64,000 bases of DNA from Agriotes lineatus (GCA_940337035.1 CALNHX010002823.1:1-64000); one strand, 5' to 3'. Shown: positions 22,792 through 34,164, counted from the stretch's first letter. Made by a program: numbers and translations. Notes: generated from the sequence alone by a model not told the origin.

Positions 22792-22809
22792 GGTAGAAGA
22801 GGACGCATT

Positions 22810-23640
22810 ATGTATGAATGAAATCAGTCACAATCATTTAAATATAATGAGTGAATATGGGTTTACAACTTATTTAAGGAGCCAGAGTTACTACTACGCT
22901 AAAATCATGCATTGATCACATTTTTATTAAGTATGAAAACTAATTATTTCATAATTTATTTCTAGTGGTTGAGTCTTTCATTAGGGAGCTTTCACACAAA
23001 AGTAGCATGCGACTTGCAACTTGCTGCCTAAAGCAGGAAGCACGTCGCAACTTGCGTCTTCCAAAACTCAGCGACCAAAGCAAGTCAAACAACGTGTGCG
23101 CGGCTTGGAAACACGTCTCAAAGTCTCAAAATTATACGACATGCTCTATATTCGAGTCGCACGTCGCATGTTGCCACGTCGCATTTTTGCGACGCGACTC
23201 TGGTGTGAAACCACCCATATATTTGAGTAGGTTTTAAAATAAGTGGCATGCTTCCTGCTTTCTGGCAGCAAGTCGTACGTCGCATGCTACTTTGGTGTGA
23301 AAGCTCCCTTACAGATCACTATCCTACTGTAATATTGATCAAAGTGCACTTACATAATCCCATGTTAGTAATAACAATACTTATAATCATGCAAAAACCA
23401 AAACCTTTATTAATTTTGTGAAACTAATAATTAATCAATTGGTTAATGAAAATTGGGAAAAAGTTTGTAACTGCCGTGATGCTAATACTGCAGCTTCGGT
23501 ATGCATACAAAAATTAAACGCTTATATCTTGGAATCACAGAGTACTACCCAGAATTCAATCAATATACAGAAAAATTAAACCTTGGATGACTATAGTATA
23601 TTACGCAACAAGTTTAGAAAAGTGATGTTTTACTGAGCAA
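22810..23640 (+). pseudogene. LINE endonuclease fragment split by a MITE
   Basis: Before the MITE: LNIMSEYGFTTYL.. and SCIDHIF-type sequence; after it, in frame with the pre-insertion reading, TDHYPTVILIKVHL, then LINWLMKIGKKF and WMTIV further on. This is the end of a CR1/jockey-like endonuclease and the linker toward the reverse transcriptase. Stops and frameshifts are present; no reverse transcriptase follows. Confidence 0.72.
22984..23308. mobile_element. PIF/Harbinger-type MITE with TTA duplication
   Basis: Inverted ends GGGAGCTTTCACAC plus AAAGTAGCATGCGAC are flanked by TTA at 22981-22983 and 23309-23311. Removing the element and one TTA restores the LINE frame across the site (VESFI then TDHYP), which confirms the ends. 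The open frames at 22965-23237 and 23021-23230 are shadows. Confidence 0.88.
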
Positions 23641-24150
23641 GTATGGCTGGTTTGAGTACGAGCGTTAGCGATTACTTAAACGGCGTAGCAGATTTTCGTC
23701 AACTTCTATTTAAATCGAATAAGCAGTGCGTTTGTTAGGTACTATACAATGACCATAGAGCGTACATTATTTGACAATGAAAAATGTATTAGCTTAGTAG
23801 AGCCCAATCCCTGTCTTTGAATGCAGCAAATCCAGACTGATTCGGCAGAAACAAAGAACAGCAATGCTAGGTCCATAACAGCACGGCACTGTACTGTTCT
23901 CGCAAGTGACTGAAGGTCCGCGTCTGAGATACAGTCGCTGTGTCTGAACAGCCCGCAATTCTGTATCTCGCATACGGAATCCCTGTGTGTCCAGGGCCTT
24001 ATGTTTACATTATCCACCACCAATGTGTATAGATTTTAAACCAATTTTTCAAGTTTTTCCAGTGAAAAAAGTTGGTTTTTACTCAGAGTCAGAAGAATGA
24101 CACTGTAGATATTACTAGTAGTTGTAAAAGATTACCTCGAAGATAAAGCA
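23641..24150. other. Unassigned sequence
   Basis: No recognisable domain on either strand. The minus-strand frame 23742-24023 has no family resemblance I can name. Confidence 0.4.
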
Positions 24151-25010
24151 TATCTACAAAAGCTGGCCAGTGTTATCTCTAAAATGGTCGTTAAGAAGAT
24201 GGAAGAAAAAATGGACAAACTGTTAGACAAGTGTGACACAATGGAAAAAACCATAAAATGTTTGAAAACTAAAAATGAGGAGCTAAGTAGCGATTTGGAG
24301 CAATATACTCGCAGCACCGGTTTACGTATCTTCGAGGCCAAGGAGGTCAATGAAAATATAGAGGAAAAGGTGATGAACGTCTGCAATAATAGATAGGAAT
24401 TATCTATCAACTATTACCCACGATCAAATTAATAGGTGTCACCGAATTGGGAAGCCAGGTAATGCCAAACCTAATGCTAAACCTGAAAATGTCAATGAAA
24501 TAGTTTAACTAGGTTCCCATATAAATAATGAGGGCAACTCGTCAACGGACATAAAAAAAAGAACAGCGCTTGCCAGAACAGCTATGACTAAGCTAACAAA
24601 AAGTTGGAAAGATCGCCACATTACGAAGGCAACAAAATGCAAGTTAGTCAGAACACTGGTGTTTCCCATTGCCATATATGGAGCGGAAGCATGGACCTTG
24701 AAAGCTGCAGACATTCAAAAGCTGGACGCCCTGGAGATGTGGGTTTGGCGAAGACTCCTGAGGATCCCCTGGACAGCACATAGAACCAATGTGTCCATAT
24801 TGGAAGAACTGGAAATTCAAGAAAGACTGCCAAGTGCAGTAAAGCGACGAATTTTGAAACACTTTGGACACGTCCCCACAAGGAAGGACGATAACCTGGA
24901 AAAACTAGTTATTCAGGGGAAAGTAGAACAAAAACGCCCTCGAGGGCGTTCCCCAAAACGCTGGATCGACCAAGTCAAGAAATTCACCGGTACACGTTTT
25001 CAAGAAAATA
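24150..25010 (+). pseudogene. LINE relic: ORF1 coiled coil joined to ORF2 C-terminus
   Basis: 24184-24396 encodes a coiled coil (KKMEEKMDKLLDKCDTMEKT) followed by SDLEQYTRSTGLRIFEAKE, the start of an L1-type ORF1 core; after a frame change DQINRCHRIGKPGNAKPN can be read. At about 24505 the text jumps to the ORF2 C-terminus: LGSHINNEGNSSTDIKKR, then 24584 on, KCKLVRTLVFPIAIYGAEAW, EMWVWRRLLRIPWTAHRTN, KRPRGRSPKRWIDQVKKF. The whole endonuclease and reverse transcriptase catalytic part is therefore deleted. It is cut at 25011 by a Helitron end. The last 17 residues of the frame (TSGPVAKYF..) are Helitron sequence. Confidence 0.82.
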
Positions 25011-25580
25011 CTAGTGGACCCGTTGCAAAATATTTTGCAACGTGTGGCAGGATCCATTAGGTAAAATTTAAATGTTTAAGTTTTTAAAACTACTCACACG
25101 TGATATTGCTACATATACTTGACCATAGCTAAATACTGGTTGTGGCAAATACGATATGTTCCCACTTTATCCATAGTTTGTTCTTGTGATTTATAAATTG
25201 TTATCACAAATGATAGGTGCACTGAAAATTTTCTTTTCCGAAGGCAAAAAAATGGTAGTGCAATATTAGAATGTATTGATCTATACACAGTAATAATACT
25301 CTTCTGCCTGGCTTGTGGTTTGTCCATTTAATACTAAATCTAAGCAGTTATAAATAAATTGCGTACCATTAATCTTATCTCATCTATTAAACCAGTAGAT
25401 ACATTTAAACTTTTCAAAAGAATATCTATTGATCATATTTTAGTGTTAAGCAATGTGGATATATGCCACTGAAATTTAACGAATCTATTAATTCCATAGA
25501 AAATTATAAAGTGTTGTCATTATGTGATACAATTGTATTTACACTCAAATATTGCTTTTCATATTCAGGCAAGAGAGATA
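25011..25580 (-). mobile_element. Helitron A: 3' end and helicase C-terminus
   Basis: On the minus strand the element ends with a hairpin TTGCAAAATATTTTGCAA followed by CGGGTCCA and CTAG, then the host T at 25010: the canonical Helitron 3' terminus. Upstream, broken frames read the end of the PIF1-type Rep/helicase: NTIVSHNDN and MELIDSLNFSG (about 25530-25460), RKFSVHLSFVITIYKSQEQT (about 25245-25185), NQYLAMVKYM then VAISRVSSF. The 5' end was not located; the sequence to 25890 may belong to it. Confidence 0.8.
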
Positions 25581-25954
25581 TAATTTTGTTGCGATTCACG
25601 CGAGTGGACAAAATTCCAACTTAACTCGCCCCAAGAATATCGGCAACTAAATCCGCCAATCGGCGTGGACTCAAATGTCCAAATATTCGCTTGTAAACCA
25701 AAACTCCGCCAAACTGCATACTCAAACACAAATAACCAAAAGCAAACTAACTCCCCATCGGATTATAGAAAGCAAAAATCCGTGCAAGCTGCTAGCTTCG
25801 CTGTAAAAATGAGACAAAGGCCGAAGTGCCATGAGTTTGCAAAATCCGAGCACCACAAAAAAAAATAATCGCCAACCTAACAAATTTCGATGGGCGGGAA
25901 CCGAATATCGGCACTAAAGGTTTGTTCACACAGTATCAGCCGCTAAGAGATCAG

Positions 25955-27065
25955 TTACACCGTAACACCCTTTGGGGGTGAATTCCAGAAATCCCTGGAA
26001 ATGATTTGGTCTATTTGTAAGACGATCTAATATTCAAAATTTCAACTTTCTATCTGTAGTAGTTCGCTCGTTAAGGTAATCTTTAAACAACAAATCTATC
26101 TCCTTTCAACCTTTTGAGGAGATGCATTTTGCAAAACCCTGAAAATGGTTTGATATGATTTGTAAAACAAACTAATATGCCGAATTTCGACTTCCTACCT
26201 GTATCTAACTCGTGACGATCTTTAGGAAAACACATCTATCCCATTTAATCCCTTTGAGAGGATACATTTCGAAAAACCCTGAAAATGGCTTGACTTGACG
26301 TGTAAAACAAACTACTGTGCCGAATCAACTTTCTACTTGCAGCAGTTACCGTATTATGGCGATCTTTAGAAAACACATCTACCCCATTTAATCCTTTCGG
26401 GAGTTAATTTCGAAAAGCCTGAAATTGATTTGACCTAATTTCTAAAACGATTTAATATGCCGAATTTCAATTTGTTGCCTGTAATAATGACTTTCTGGCT
26501 GTTTTTTAGAAGAACACTTCTGGTCTATTTAACCAGTTTGAGGGGATGCATTTCGAAAACTCTACAAATTACTTTCCATTAGTAAAACAATCTAAAATGC
26601 CGAATTTCAACTTATTGCCTGTAATAGTTTTCCCGTGGCGTTATTTTGACAAACAGCTTTGTTTCATTTAACTTCGGGGATGAATTCTCCAAAACCCTAA
26701 AACTGATTTGACCCAATTTGAAAAATGTTCTAATATGCTCAATTTTAAATTCCTATACTTGTACTCGTAGTAGTTTCCTTGGAGAGATATTTAGAAAAAC
26801 AGATTTGTCCCATTTAACCCCTTTCGGGGATGAATTCTGCAAAACCTTGACATCTACTTGATCTGATTTGTAAAACGAACTAATATGTCGAATTTTAGCT
26901 TCCCACCTGTAGTAGTTTCCTCGTTGTAGATCTTTACAAAAACAGGTCTACCACATTTAGCTCCTTTGGAGGAATGCATTACGAAAAGCCCTGAAAATGG
27001 TTTGACCCTACTTCTAAAAGAACTGATATGGCGAATTACAACTTCCCCAGATTCTATTATGTAAC
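25955..27065. repeat. Tandem array, ~141-bp period, about 8 copies
   Basis: Anchor motifs such as GGGATGAATTC or its variants recur near 25977, 26119, 26260, 26400, 26544, 26678, 26827 and 26972, spaced 134-149 bp. Each unit also has AAAACCCTGAAAATGG, TTTGTAAAAC, TAATATGCCGAATTTC and a CACATTTAA block. Copies are strongly diverged, so the array is old. It abuts a helicase relic, as minisatellites often do inside Helitrons. Confidence 0.85.
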
Positions 27066-27630
27066 GATCTGTGAAGTAGAAGTCAATCCCATCGAATAGA
27101 GGGTAAAAGCACTTCTTTGTAGACGATATTGGATGTTTTCCCTTCTAGTTTGAGCACCACTAAGTTGTTTGGAGAACCGACCCCTAAACAGTCTAGATAA
27201 AGTTGATGGAGAAAAAAGCATCTTCCCTCAAGTCGACCCCAGCCTGATTCAGCGACTGCCCATGCACCTTATTGATCATCATGGCAAAGCAGGTTTTTAC
27301 GGGAAATTGCAGTCTCCTAAATTGAAAAAAATAGTCTGAAGGAATAAAGGTTATTCGAGGAATGAAGACTGTCTTCTCTTCTCCAAAACTGTGTCATCTG
27401 CTTCCACCACAATGTTAATCGACTGATAAATCTTTTTCTCCGAATGAAAGGCTCCGAGGTGTGTGTTGTTGATTTTTAGTGCCTTTTCATTCTTCAGAGT
27501 GATACTCGCCCTTCTTCGAAGCCAGGACACAGGTTTTGCTGTTATGTTCTTGATGTCGGAATATATTATGTTAGTGAGGCTGGCGATATCTGTCACGGCT
27601 TGACATAGGTTTTCGTTGCCGAGTTTCAAG
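27060..27630 (-). pseudogene. Helitron-type PIF1 helicase relic
   Basis: Frame 27629-27351 carries RRRASITLKNEKALKINN and NIVVEADDTVLE, matching the helicase segment before the last motifs. A frame change leads to ITFIPSDYFFQFRRLQFPVK, TCFAMMINKVHGQSLNQAGV, DLREDAFF and SPNNLVVLKLEGKTSNIVYK. The order is that of helicase motifs V-VI (family pattern MTINKSQGQ). It differs in wording from the helicase ends in Helitrons A and B, so it is a second lineage. Not functional. Confidence 0.8.
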
Positions 27631-27822
27631 TTAAGTTTGGAAAACTATTCGGCCTTGGAATATCCTCTCAGGTAAACCCTTATGTAAATTCAAGACAATA
27701 TGTCCTTATGGTACTGATACTGCATTTTTAAAAATCACTATTATAACACGTATTTGTCTTGAGAGAAACTGCCATTTAAATACCATCGTCGAGCTGATAA
27801 AACCACAGTAAATAAAAAACCA

Positions 27823-28687
27823 CTAATGGGACCCGTTGAAAAATATCTTGCAATTTACAAAATTTCTTTGTAGACAATGTTTAACGTATGGCACTATCCA
27901 TCAGGAAAATTTGAATTTTTAAGTTTTCAAAACTACTCGCACGTGACATTGCTACATTCACTTGACCATAGCTAAATACTGGTTGTGACGAATATTATAT
28001 ATTCCTACTTTATTCAGAGTTTGTCTTTGTGATTTATTAGCTATCATCACACATGCTAGGCGCACAGAGAAAATGGGAAGGGTGCCACAAAGAAGAGGTA
28101 GAGGAAGTTCGAATAGAATTTTGAAATAATAGATTACAAAAGCGATGACTGAATGCAACTTACACGAAAGAGACTGTGAGGATGGAAGAGTATGAAAAAC
28201 AGGTGTCGTACAACGTCGAAAGACGTTTTAACAATATACGTATGCTTGTACCAACAGGGAATGCAATGAGGCAGTGTGTAAATAAGCACATCCACATAAT
28301 TATAATGAGCAGAAGAAACACCTTACAGCATCTGAGCAATACCGATTTTTACATGTATTTTGACGTTTTTCTCACGAATCAGCAGACCGTTGATTTCAAA
28401 TAAACATTTAGTAGTGACAGTAGCCCATTACAATTATCGGCAGAACGCCGCAGGCTGACTGTGAGAATATACCTGGTTTACTGCTACTGCATGGCCGGCT
28501 GCAACCACTTGAGAGCTACAATATGATGGTTTTTCTCTAAAAATTACCAATTTATTTGCAATTTAGGACTTTTGTGCACATCTACACGGTAAGGGCTTTC
28601 ATATAAAAAAAGAATTATCGAAATCGGCCCGGTGGATGTCTCAAAATAGATGTCGAAAGAAAACGCTTCACGTTTTAAATATATAGA
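27823..28687 (-). mobile_element. Helitron B, 865 bp, both ends visible
   Basis: 5' end: host A then TCTATATATTTAAAACGTG (from 28687 leftwards). 3' end: an imperfect hairpin (TTGCAAGATATTTTTCAA), CGGGTCCCA and TTAG at 27826-27823, then host T; the canonical CTRR has a T at its first base. It retains a helicase C-terminus (RLACVMIANKSQRQT, then MVKVNVAMSRASSF) near 28080-27900, parallel to Helitron A, and otherwise a large internal deletion. Confidence 0.72.
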
Positions 28688-28689
28688 TT

Positions 28690-29020
28690 AGGTGCGCCTC
28701 AGATAGAGACGAATGGAGGAACATTGCCCAAACTTCAACTAAAATAGCAACCATGAGATCGCGACACTTCAACTATGAAGTATACAACCAGAGAGAAAAA
28801 GAATTGTTGTAAATTTTACCAGCTACAAGTAACGTACACTTGTCTTGAACAATAAAAAAAAACTTAAGAGGATCACGAATACTGATTAGGGAAGGATCTT
28901 ACGAGAAATAGGATGGAAATGGTGTAATGCCATGAAGCAACTCGGCTATAAAAACACTTGGACTCAGGATGGACACGATTTTATCAGCAAAAACAACCGC
29001 AAATTTAAGCTGAATTCTAT
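28690..29020 (+). other. Possible LINE 3' remnant
   Basis: The plus strand reads RDEWRNIAQTSTKIATMRS then a stop, resembling the extreme C-terminus of R4/RTE-like LINE proteins. The evidence is short; the following sequence to 29020 is unassigned. Confidence 0.35.
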
Positions 29021-29045
29021 GGGAGATTCATGAGCGTAACTTGGG

Positions 29046-29150
29046 GCATAACTTGGGGGGGGGGGGCAAAATCAAGACTTCACATTTTTAAACCTAAATT
29101 GCAAAAAATGCTGCACTTGCACTTTAAAATCAAAATTTGGGGGGGGGGGG
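29046..29150. repeat. Two poly-G tracts in a short duplicated block
   Basis: Runs of 12-13 G lie at about 29053 and 29139, each next to an AAAATCAA / AAAATTTG context. G-runs of this length are rare in AT-rich DNA and may form quadruplex-type structures or be unstable in sequencing. Confidence 0.6.
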
Positions 29151-29373
29151 CATTTCTCACTATATTTCTAATATTTAATTTTATTTTATTTACTCATTCA
29201 GTACTCAATTTCAAAATTTGTTATTTCTTTTTGTAAAGTTAACTTTGTTTGTTAGCACGAGCAACTTATTTTATAGCATGAATGAAAACAAAAGAATTGA
29301 TAATTTACTACCAAAAGGTTCGAGAGTTATAACAACAAATGCGTTTTTGCAAAAAACTAAATACTACTTACAT

Positions 29374-29546
29374 GTTTTATCGGACTTTTTCCACTGTCTA
29401 GAGTGTATATCGCACGACGTTTCAGGAGTTTTTGATCTACTCCCGTCTTCAGGACTACCTAGGAACACCTGAACATGGGAGTAGATCAAACACTCCCGAA
29501 ACGTCGTGTGATATACACCCTAGAGCCTAGACAGTCCGATAAAACT
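29374..29546. repeat. Foldback element, about 170 bp
   Basis: TTTTATCGGAC, TGTCTAGAG, GTGTATATCGCACGACGTTT and GATCTACTCCC on the left pair with their inverse on the right across a ~32-base loop containing GACTACCTAGGAAC. Few mismatches, so relatively young. Confidence 0.8.
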
Positions 29547-29699
29547 GTCAGGCCATTTTTATATTTTACTGATATGCCACCTGTTGGAGTAGTTTTGGTA
29601 CAAAAATGACGAATTTGCCTGTAGATAGGCTCCTTTTCAGTCATATTTTTTCGTATAGTACATCAGCTGTTTGTTTCGTATAGTACTTCAGCTAATTGA

Positions 29700-31425
29700 A
29701 TTCAAAATTCTAAATATTTGTCAAGCACGCAACTCCGCACCGCTCTGGGCTCTAGTCGTTTTCGTCGCAGCTGCACTTTGTTTCGTCCCGTTTACATCAA
29801 TTTCAAAACATAGCCCATGGGAGCGAGCCAGATATCTTCCTTAATAATTTAAACTTCCCTCTCTCTTTTGTCCGCGAGCCGCCGCGCCCGTTGGGATCTG
29901 CGATTTGATTGGCTACAGCTGCACGTCGCAGACAGCGCGTTTAGCGCGAAACTCGGCGTGGCGTCTGTTTTGGGATTAATCAGTCTCCGGCCGTTACAGC
30001 AGACAGTCGTTATAGGGCGAGTTTGTCGCCCCCTGCGCTTCGTTGCGAGCGTGGGCGGCAGTTTTGTTGTGCTTTATTGTTGGGAGAGTTCTTCAGGGAC
30101 TGATGAGGCGAGAGGTGGTGTGTGTGGTTTTGTGCGCTCTTGGTTGGTTCGTATGACCGCCAGCTTTGCAAAATTCCGTTGGGCCGTAAGGGTCATTTGT
30201 CCCGTTAGCTGCGGGGATCCAAACTGCAAAGCTGATTATCCTTCGGTCTCACCAGCTTTCGTTCCTATTTCCCAAGAAAGGAATTAAACCAGACCCCGCC
30301 ATTTTAGGGGAAATATTCTCGAGGGGCGCACGACACCCACGTTTGCCGACGGCACGTTCGTTGTAGAGGCAGACTTACCGGCCCCGTGACGTAATCGCTC
30401 CGCTGACCCAGTCAGGTAGTGTGTGAATATTAATAATAACTAACTTTTATGTGCTTCATTTACTGATTCATTGCAAAGGCCGCTTATTTAACTAATTCAT
30501 ACAACTGTACGTGCATAATTTATGCGGGCATTACTGCTTCATTGCCAAGGCCGCTTATTAAACTAATTCATTCAACTGTACCTGCATAACTTATCCGTTC
30601 ATTTGTTGTTACATTGCCGCATTGCAAAGGCAGCTTAGTTAACTAATTCATTCAACTGTACATGCATAGGCCGCTTATTAAACTAATTCATTCAACTGTA
30701 CTTGTGCGATCATTTATTGTTACACTACCGTTTGCGGTGGCCGCTTATTAAAAACTTAGTAAGTTAGCAGCGTGCTAGCTATGTAGTATAGTCTATTTGA
30801 ATTAAGGCGTCCCCCAGCTGGGCTATATAGATAGCCTATGTATTACTGTGTTTACTTTTGTGTATAATTGATTTACATGTGTGAGACCAATAGAACGGTA
30901 TATCGAACACAGTCTTATGATTTCTGACGAGTCTGTGCATGCCTACTTTCAAGTTACTGTGTAAAGATAATAATGTACGGCGAAGCCTGAGTGTTTAAGC
31001 GTTGCAGGTAAGTTGGGGATGCTTGCCGCTGCAGTGTCGCGAGGTTGTGCACATCTAATTTCGATTTCCGTTGAGCTTTGGATTTCACCAAGGTGGTAAG
31101 TTAGAAAGTAGGTTCTTTTGATTTTCCCGGTTTCACTCTGGGTCTATCTTTGAATTTTCGTTTATGTCGATGAAACCGGGTGGCGCCCTATTTTAATTTT
31201 ATTCATGTTTACCGCCCCTTTTCCCGTTGCCCATAGGTAATCTCGTTTAGAACCCTCCCTCGCTCCACTAATGTCTAGCCGGCATATCTTGTTGCGGGTT
31301 GGGCAGCAGCCCTAGGTGAGTCTTTGTCCCGATTTAGTGTAATATCGCCAGCGCCGGCAGTTTAGTTTTTGTATGTACCGGCGCGGTGTCGTAAAAGTCG
31401 ATTTAAACCGTAACAAAACATATCA
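29700..31425. other. GC-rich tract with splice-donor-like motifs
   Basis: CpG-rich sequence unlike its flanks. The frame 29868-30287 (139 aa, Arg/Ser/Val rich) shows no domain and is probably composition-driven. Four donor-like sites occur: CAGGTAAG at 31006, GTGGTAAG at 31094, TAGGTAAT at 31236 and TAGGTGAG at 31314. It may be a promoter/first-exon region of a host gene or the untranslated leader of a retroelement; I cannot decide. Confidence 0.4.
30476..30757. repeat. Tandem repeat with GGCCGCTTATT core, about 5 units
   Basis: Units of 41-75 bp start near 30476, 30551, 30627, 30668 and 30741. Shared blocks: GGCCGCTTATTAAAC, TAATTCATTCAACTGTAC and a CATTGC-type spacer. Confidence 0.75.
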
Positions 31426-31429
31426 TAAT

Positions 31430-34105
31430 AGACCACTGCCAAAAAAAAAGACATTCAGAAAACAACTACTTACGACATTGTGGCTTTAATAGAAACAGGT
31501 TTAGATGCAAGTGTTTACGGTGCTGAATTATTTGATAAGCAATTCAACGTGTACAGGTCTGATCGTGATAAAAATATCGGAAATAAAACTCGTGGGGGAG
31601 GAGTATTACTGGCGATAAACAAAAAAAAATTAAGTCGAAACAGATCAATATAAAATTTACTTTTGAAACCTTACTTATTGAATGTGATATTTTTGGAAAC
31701 AAAATTATACTGCGCAATACATACATTGCGCCACGATCTACACAATTGACAATTTAATGTATACACTAAAAATCCCATAAGCCGCGATTTTTTTTGTCAC
31801 AATAACAGCGGCAAAAGTTTGCCCTAACTTTTCCAGCGACAAAACGGAAGCTAACTTTTAAAACGGTCTAATTCTAGTAAGCCTAGCAGAGTTGCTAAGG
31901 ACCTAATATGTAAATTAAATATGTATTCATTAAATTGTCGTAGTGGATTACACTCAAGCTTTATTTTATCGAAATAAACTTAACATTTATAATTCAAGTT
32001 TTCTTGCCTTTAGGCACTTCAACTCAAAAAACTGCCAGAAAAAATTACTCGTCCTTCAGACTTAATTTTTTCAAATGCAGTTTTTTTCGTTAAATTGCCA
32101 AGCAAAGAAATTCTCATTAAAATGTCAAGTTTACTTCGACAAAAAAAAGCTCTCGCGTAATTATAAGTGATAAAAATGTATTGTGTAATGTTCCAACGGT
32201 TGCTTGTACAAGATCTAGGAGCTAACCAGTTTGGTTTAACAAGGAAATAATTAACGAAATATAACAAAAGAAAAACTTCCATAAACATAAAAACAGATCT
32301 GATTATCATCTACTACAAGCGAAAAAGAGCGGTCTGTAAGAGTAAAATAAGTATAGCCTATAAAAATTATCTGCAGTTAATAGAAAATAAAATTTTAACT
32401 AATGTAAATAGCTTTTGGAACTTTGTAAAAAAATAAGAAAGAGGGCCGTAACTGTAACTAGTGATGGGCATAACCGGACAATTTTCATAACCGAATTATT
32501 TGCATTCGAATGATATTAATAACCGAATGATCATTTGAATAATCATTCGAATAAATTTTGGCTCTCGATTCGTTTCGATTTCGCCGGTTGGCGGTTCACC
32601 GTCATCTGCATCGGCACCGTAACTTGCAGATAGCAGAGGAACTCAGTTAATTGTTAATTATAATAATTGTATAAATGATCTTTATTTGATTTCTAAGGAG
32701 TTTAAACCATTGAGAATAGCTATATCAATACTAATCATAAAGAAATTATAAATATGCGAATACAAAGTATCTATTGAATCTATTTTTAGTTCCTAAAATT
32801 CTCTAGTAGCCACCCTTCCCTTTTCGCTTGCACATCATACCGGTATATTTTAGAATCCATAATTTATATACGTTCAGCCTTCCACGGTTCTAAGGACGCA
32901 CACTTAAAATTTTAAACATCGAACTTCTTGTCCCACGTTCATATCATATGACGACGGATGGGCATCGACTGCTCCGTTATTAAAAATTAAATATAAATCT
33001 GTTACAATGTTGGAAAATCTTATTTCGCTTTCTGTTTATCCCTTATTGGCATAATCAACCGCGTTTCCAAGCAAAATTTAGGCCGTTATAAATTAATACC
33101 AACACAGCTTCGGCAAATCTCATACTCAGCAGAGCGTTATCTTTAATAGGAACGGCCCCATAAATTTAACTGGTCGACTGGGAGTCTCAAATGTGTTAAT
33201 AACATCAAAAAGCAGCCGCGAGCCTAACTTGGGTCAATCAGTACAATCTGCCTTGCTTATGGTTATGAATGACGTATTATTTACAGAATTTCGATCACTC
33301 GCAGGTAGCTGAGATACGGCATGTAGTACGTATCAGGAAGAGGTTATTTTGCATTTGAATACTTGGAACGAAAACCGAGTTACAGAGGTTATTTTTCATT
33401 CGAATAAGCCTTTCACTAACTGTAACGTAAAATATCAATACCAAGGTAATGACATAGCAAACAATAATGATGTTGCCAGTAAATTTGCTACTTTTTTTGG
33501 TTTAGTCGTTAATGCTACCTGCACATATAATATACCTATATTGCACAGACAAATCAGGATTCCTCAAATCTGTTTTCGATTAGCGCTTTTGAATTGGAGG
33601 ATGTTAACAAAAAACTGAGAGATCTGAAACAAAAAAATCATGTGGTCTATACCAAATACCTCCTTTTTTCTATAAAGCTTGCCATAATATCTTTAAGGAA
33701 CCGCTGTTATTATTTAATTTAATAGCCTACTGAAAACCAATATTTTTGCAGACCAGTAGAAATTAACAAGTGTTAATCCATAAATCCGGTAGTCAAGCAG
33801 ATGTTGAAAATTACAGACCAATAGCGGTTATTATGCACAAAGTTATTCAGCCATATAAAACACTTGGTTTGTGATGAACTGCATGGCTTTATGGCGGGTC
33901 ACTCGGGCGAGACTAATTTAGTCTATTTTACCGATTATGTAAGCGAAGTTATCGATGGGGGTGGACAAGTAGATCTTGTATACACGAACTTTACCAAAGC
34001 TTTTGACAAAAATATTATTCATTTGGTTTTAGTCTGAAATTACTTATTAGTATTTAGCATTACTAGCTTGGTAAGAGGGTTTTTACTGGCGAATAGAAGG
34101 ATATG
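31430..34105 (+). pseudogene. CR1/jockey-like LINE, interrupted by a hAT element
   Basis: Endonuclease from 31480: DIVALIETGLDASVYG, YRSDRDKN, RGGGVLLAINKKK. Linker at 32160-32450: WFNKEIINEI and HKHKNRSDYHLLQAKK. After the insertion, 33427 on, the linker resumes (NDIANNNDVASKFATFFG). Reverse transcriptase at 33780-34105: SGSQADVENYRPIAV, HGFMAGHSGETNLV, DLVYTNFTKAFDK (the F.KAFD motif). Stops and frame changes are frequent and the catalytic YADD/FADD box is not reached. Confidence 0.82.
32459..33418. mobile_element. hAT-type element, 960 bp, in the LINE
   Basis: Flanked by the 8-bp duplication ACTGTAAC at 32451-32458 and 33419-33426. Ends TAGTGATGGGC (left) and inverse TAGTGAAAGGC (right). 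Subterminal zones are rich in CATTCGAAT-type repeats. No transposase is visible. A second copy lies inverted at about 51190-52113; both copies sit inside LINEs. The LINE frame resumes immediately after the right flank, confirming the ends. Confidence 0.88.
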
Positions 34106-34155
34106 ACTGGCAAGCCGCAGGCGAGCCAGTCACCTTCTTGAACCAGTAAAACCTG
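34078..34155. repeat. Small foldback element
   Basis: GGTTTTTACTGG and AGAAGGATATGACTGGC on the left pair with GCCAGTCACCTTCTT and CCAGTAAAACC on the right, around a loop AAGCCGCAGGCGA. Confidence 0.7.
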
Positions 34156-34164
34156 TTACCTTGC

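Noticed and set aside
23742..24023. Minus-strand Cys-rich frame as a small secreted protein
   Set aside because: No signal peptide, no family pattern and no supporting splice sites.
29868..30287. 139-residue open frame as a host gene
   Set aside because: Arg/Ser/Val-rich, no domain, no clear partner exon; explained by GC-rich composition with few stops.
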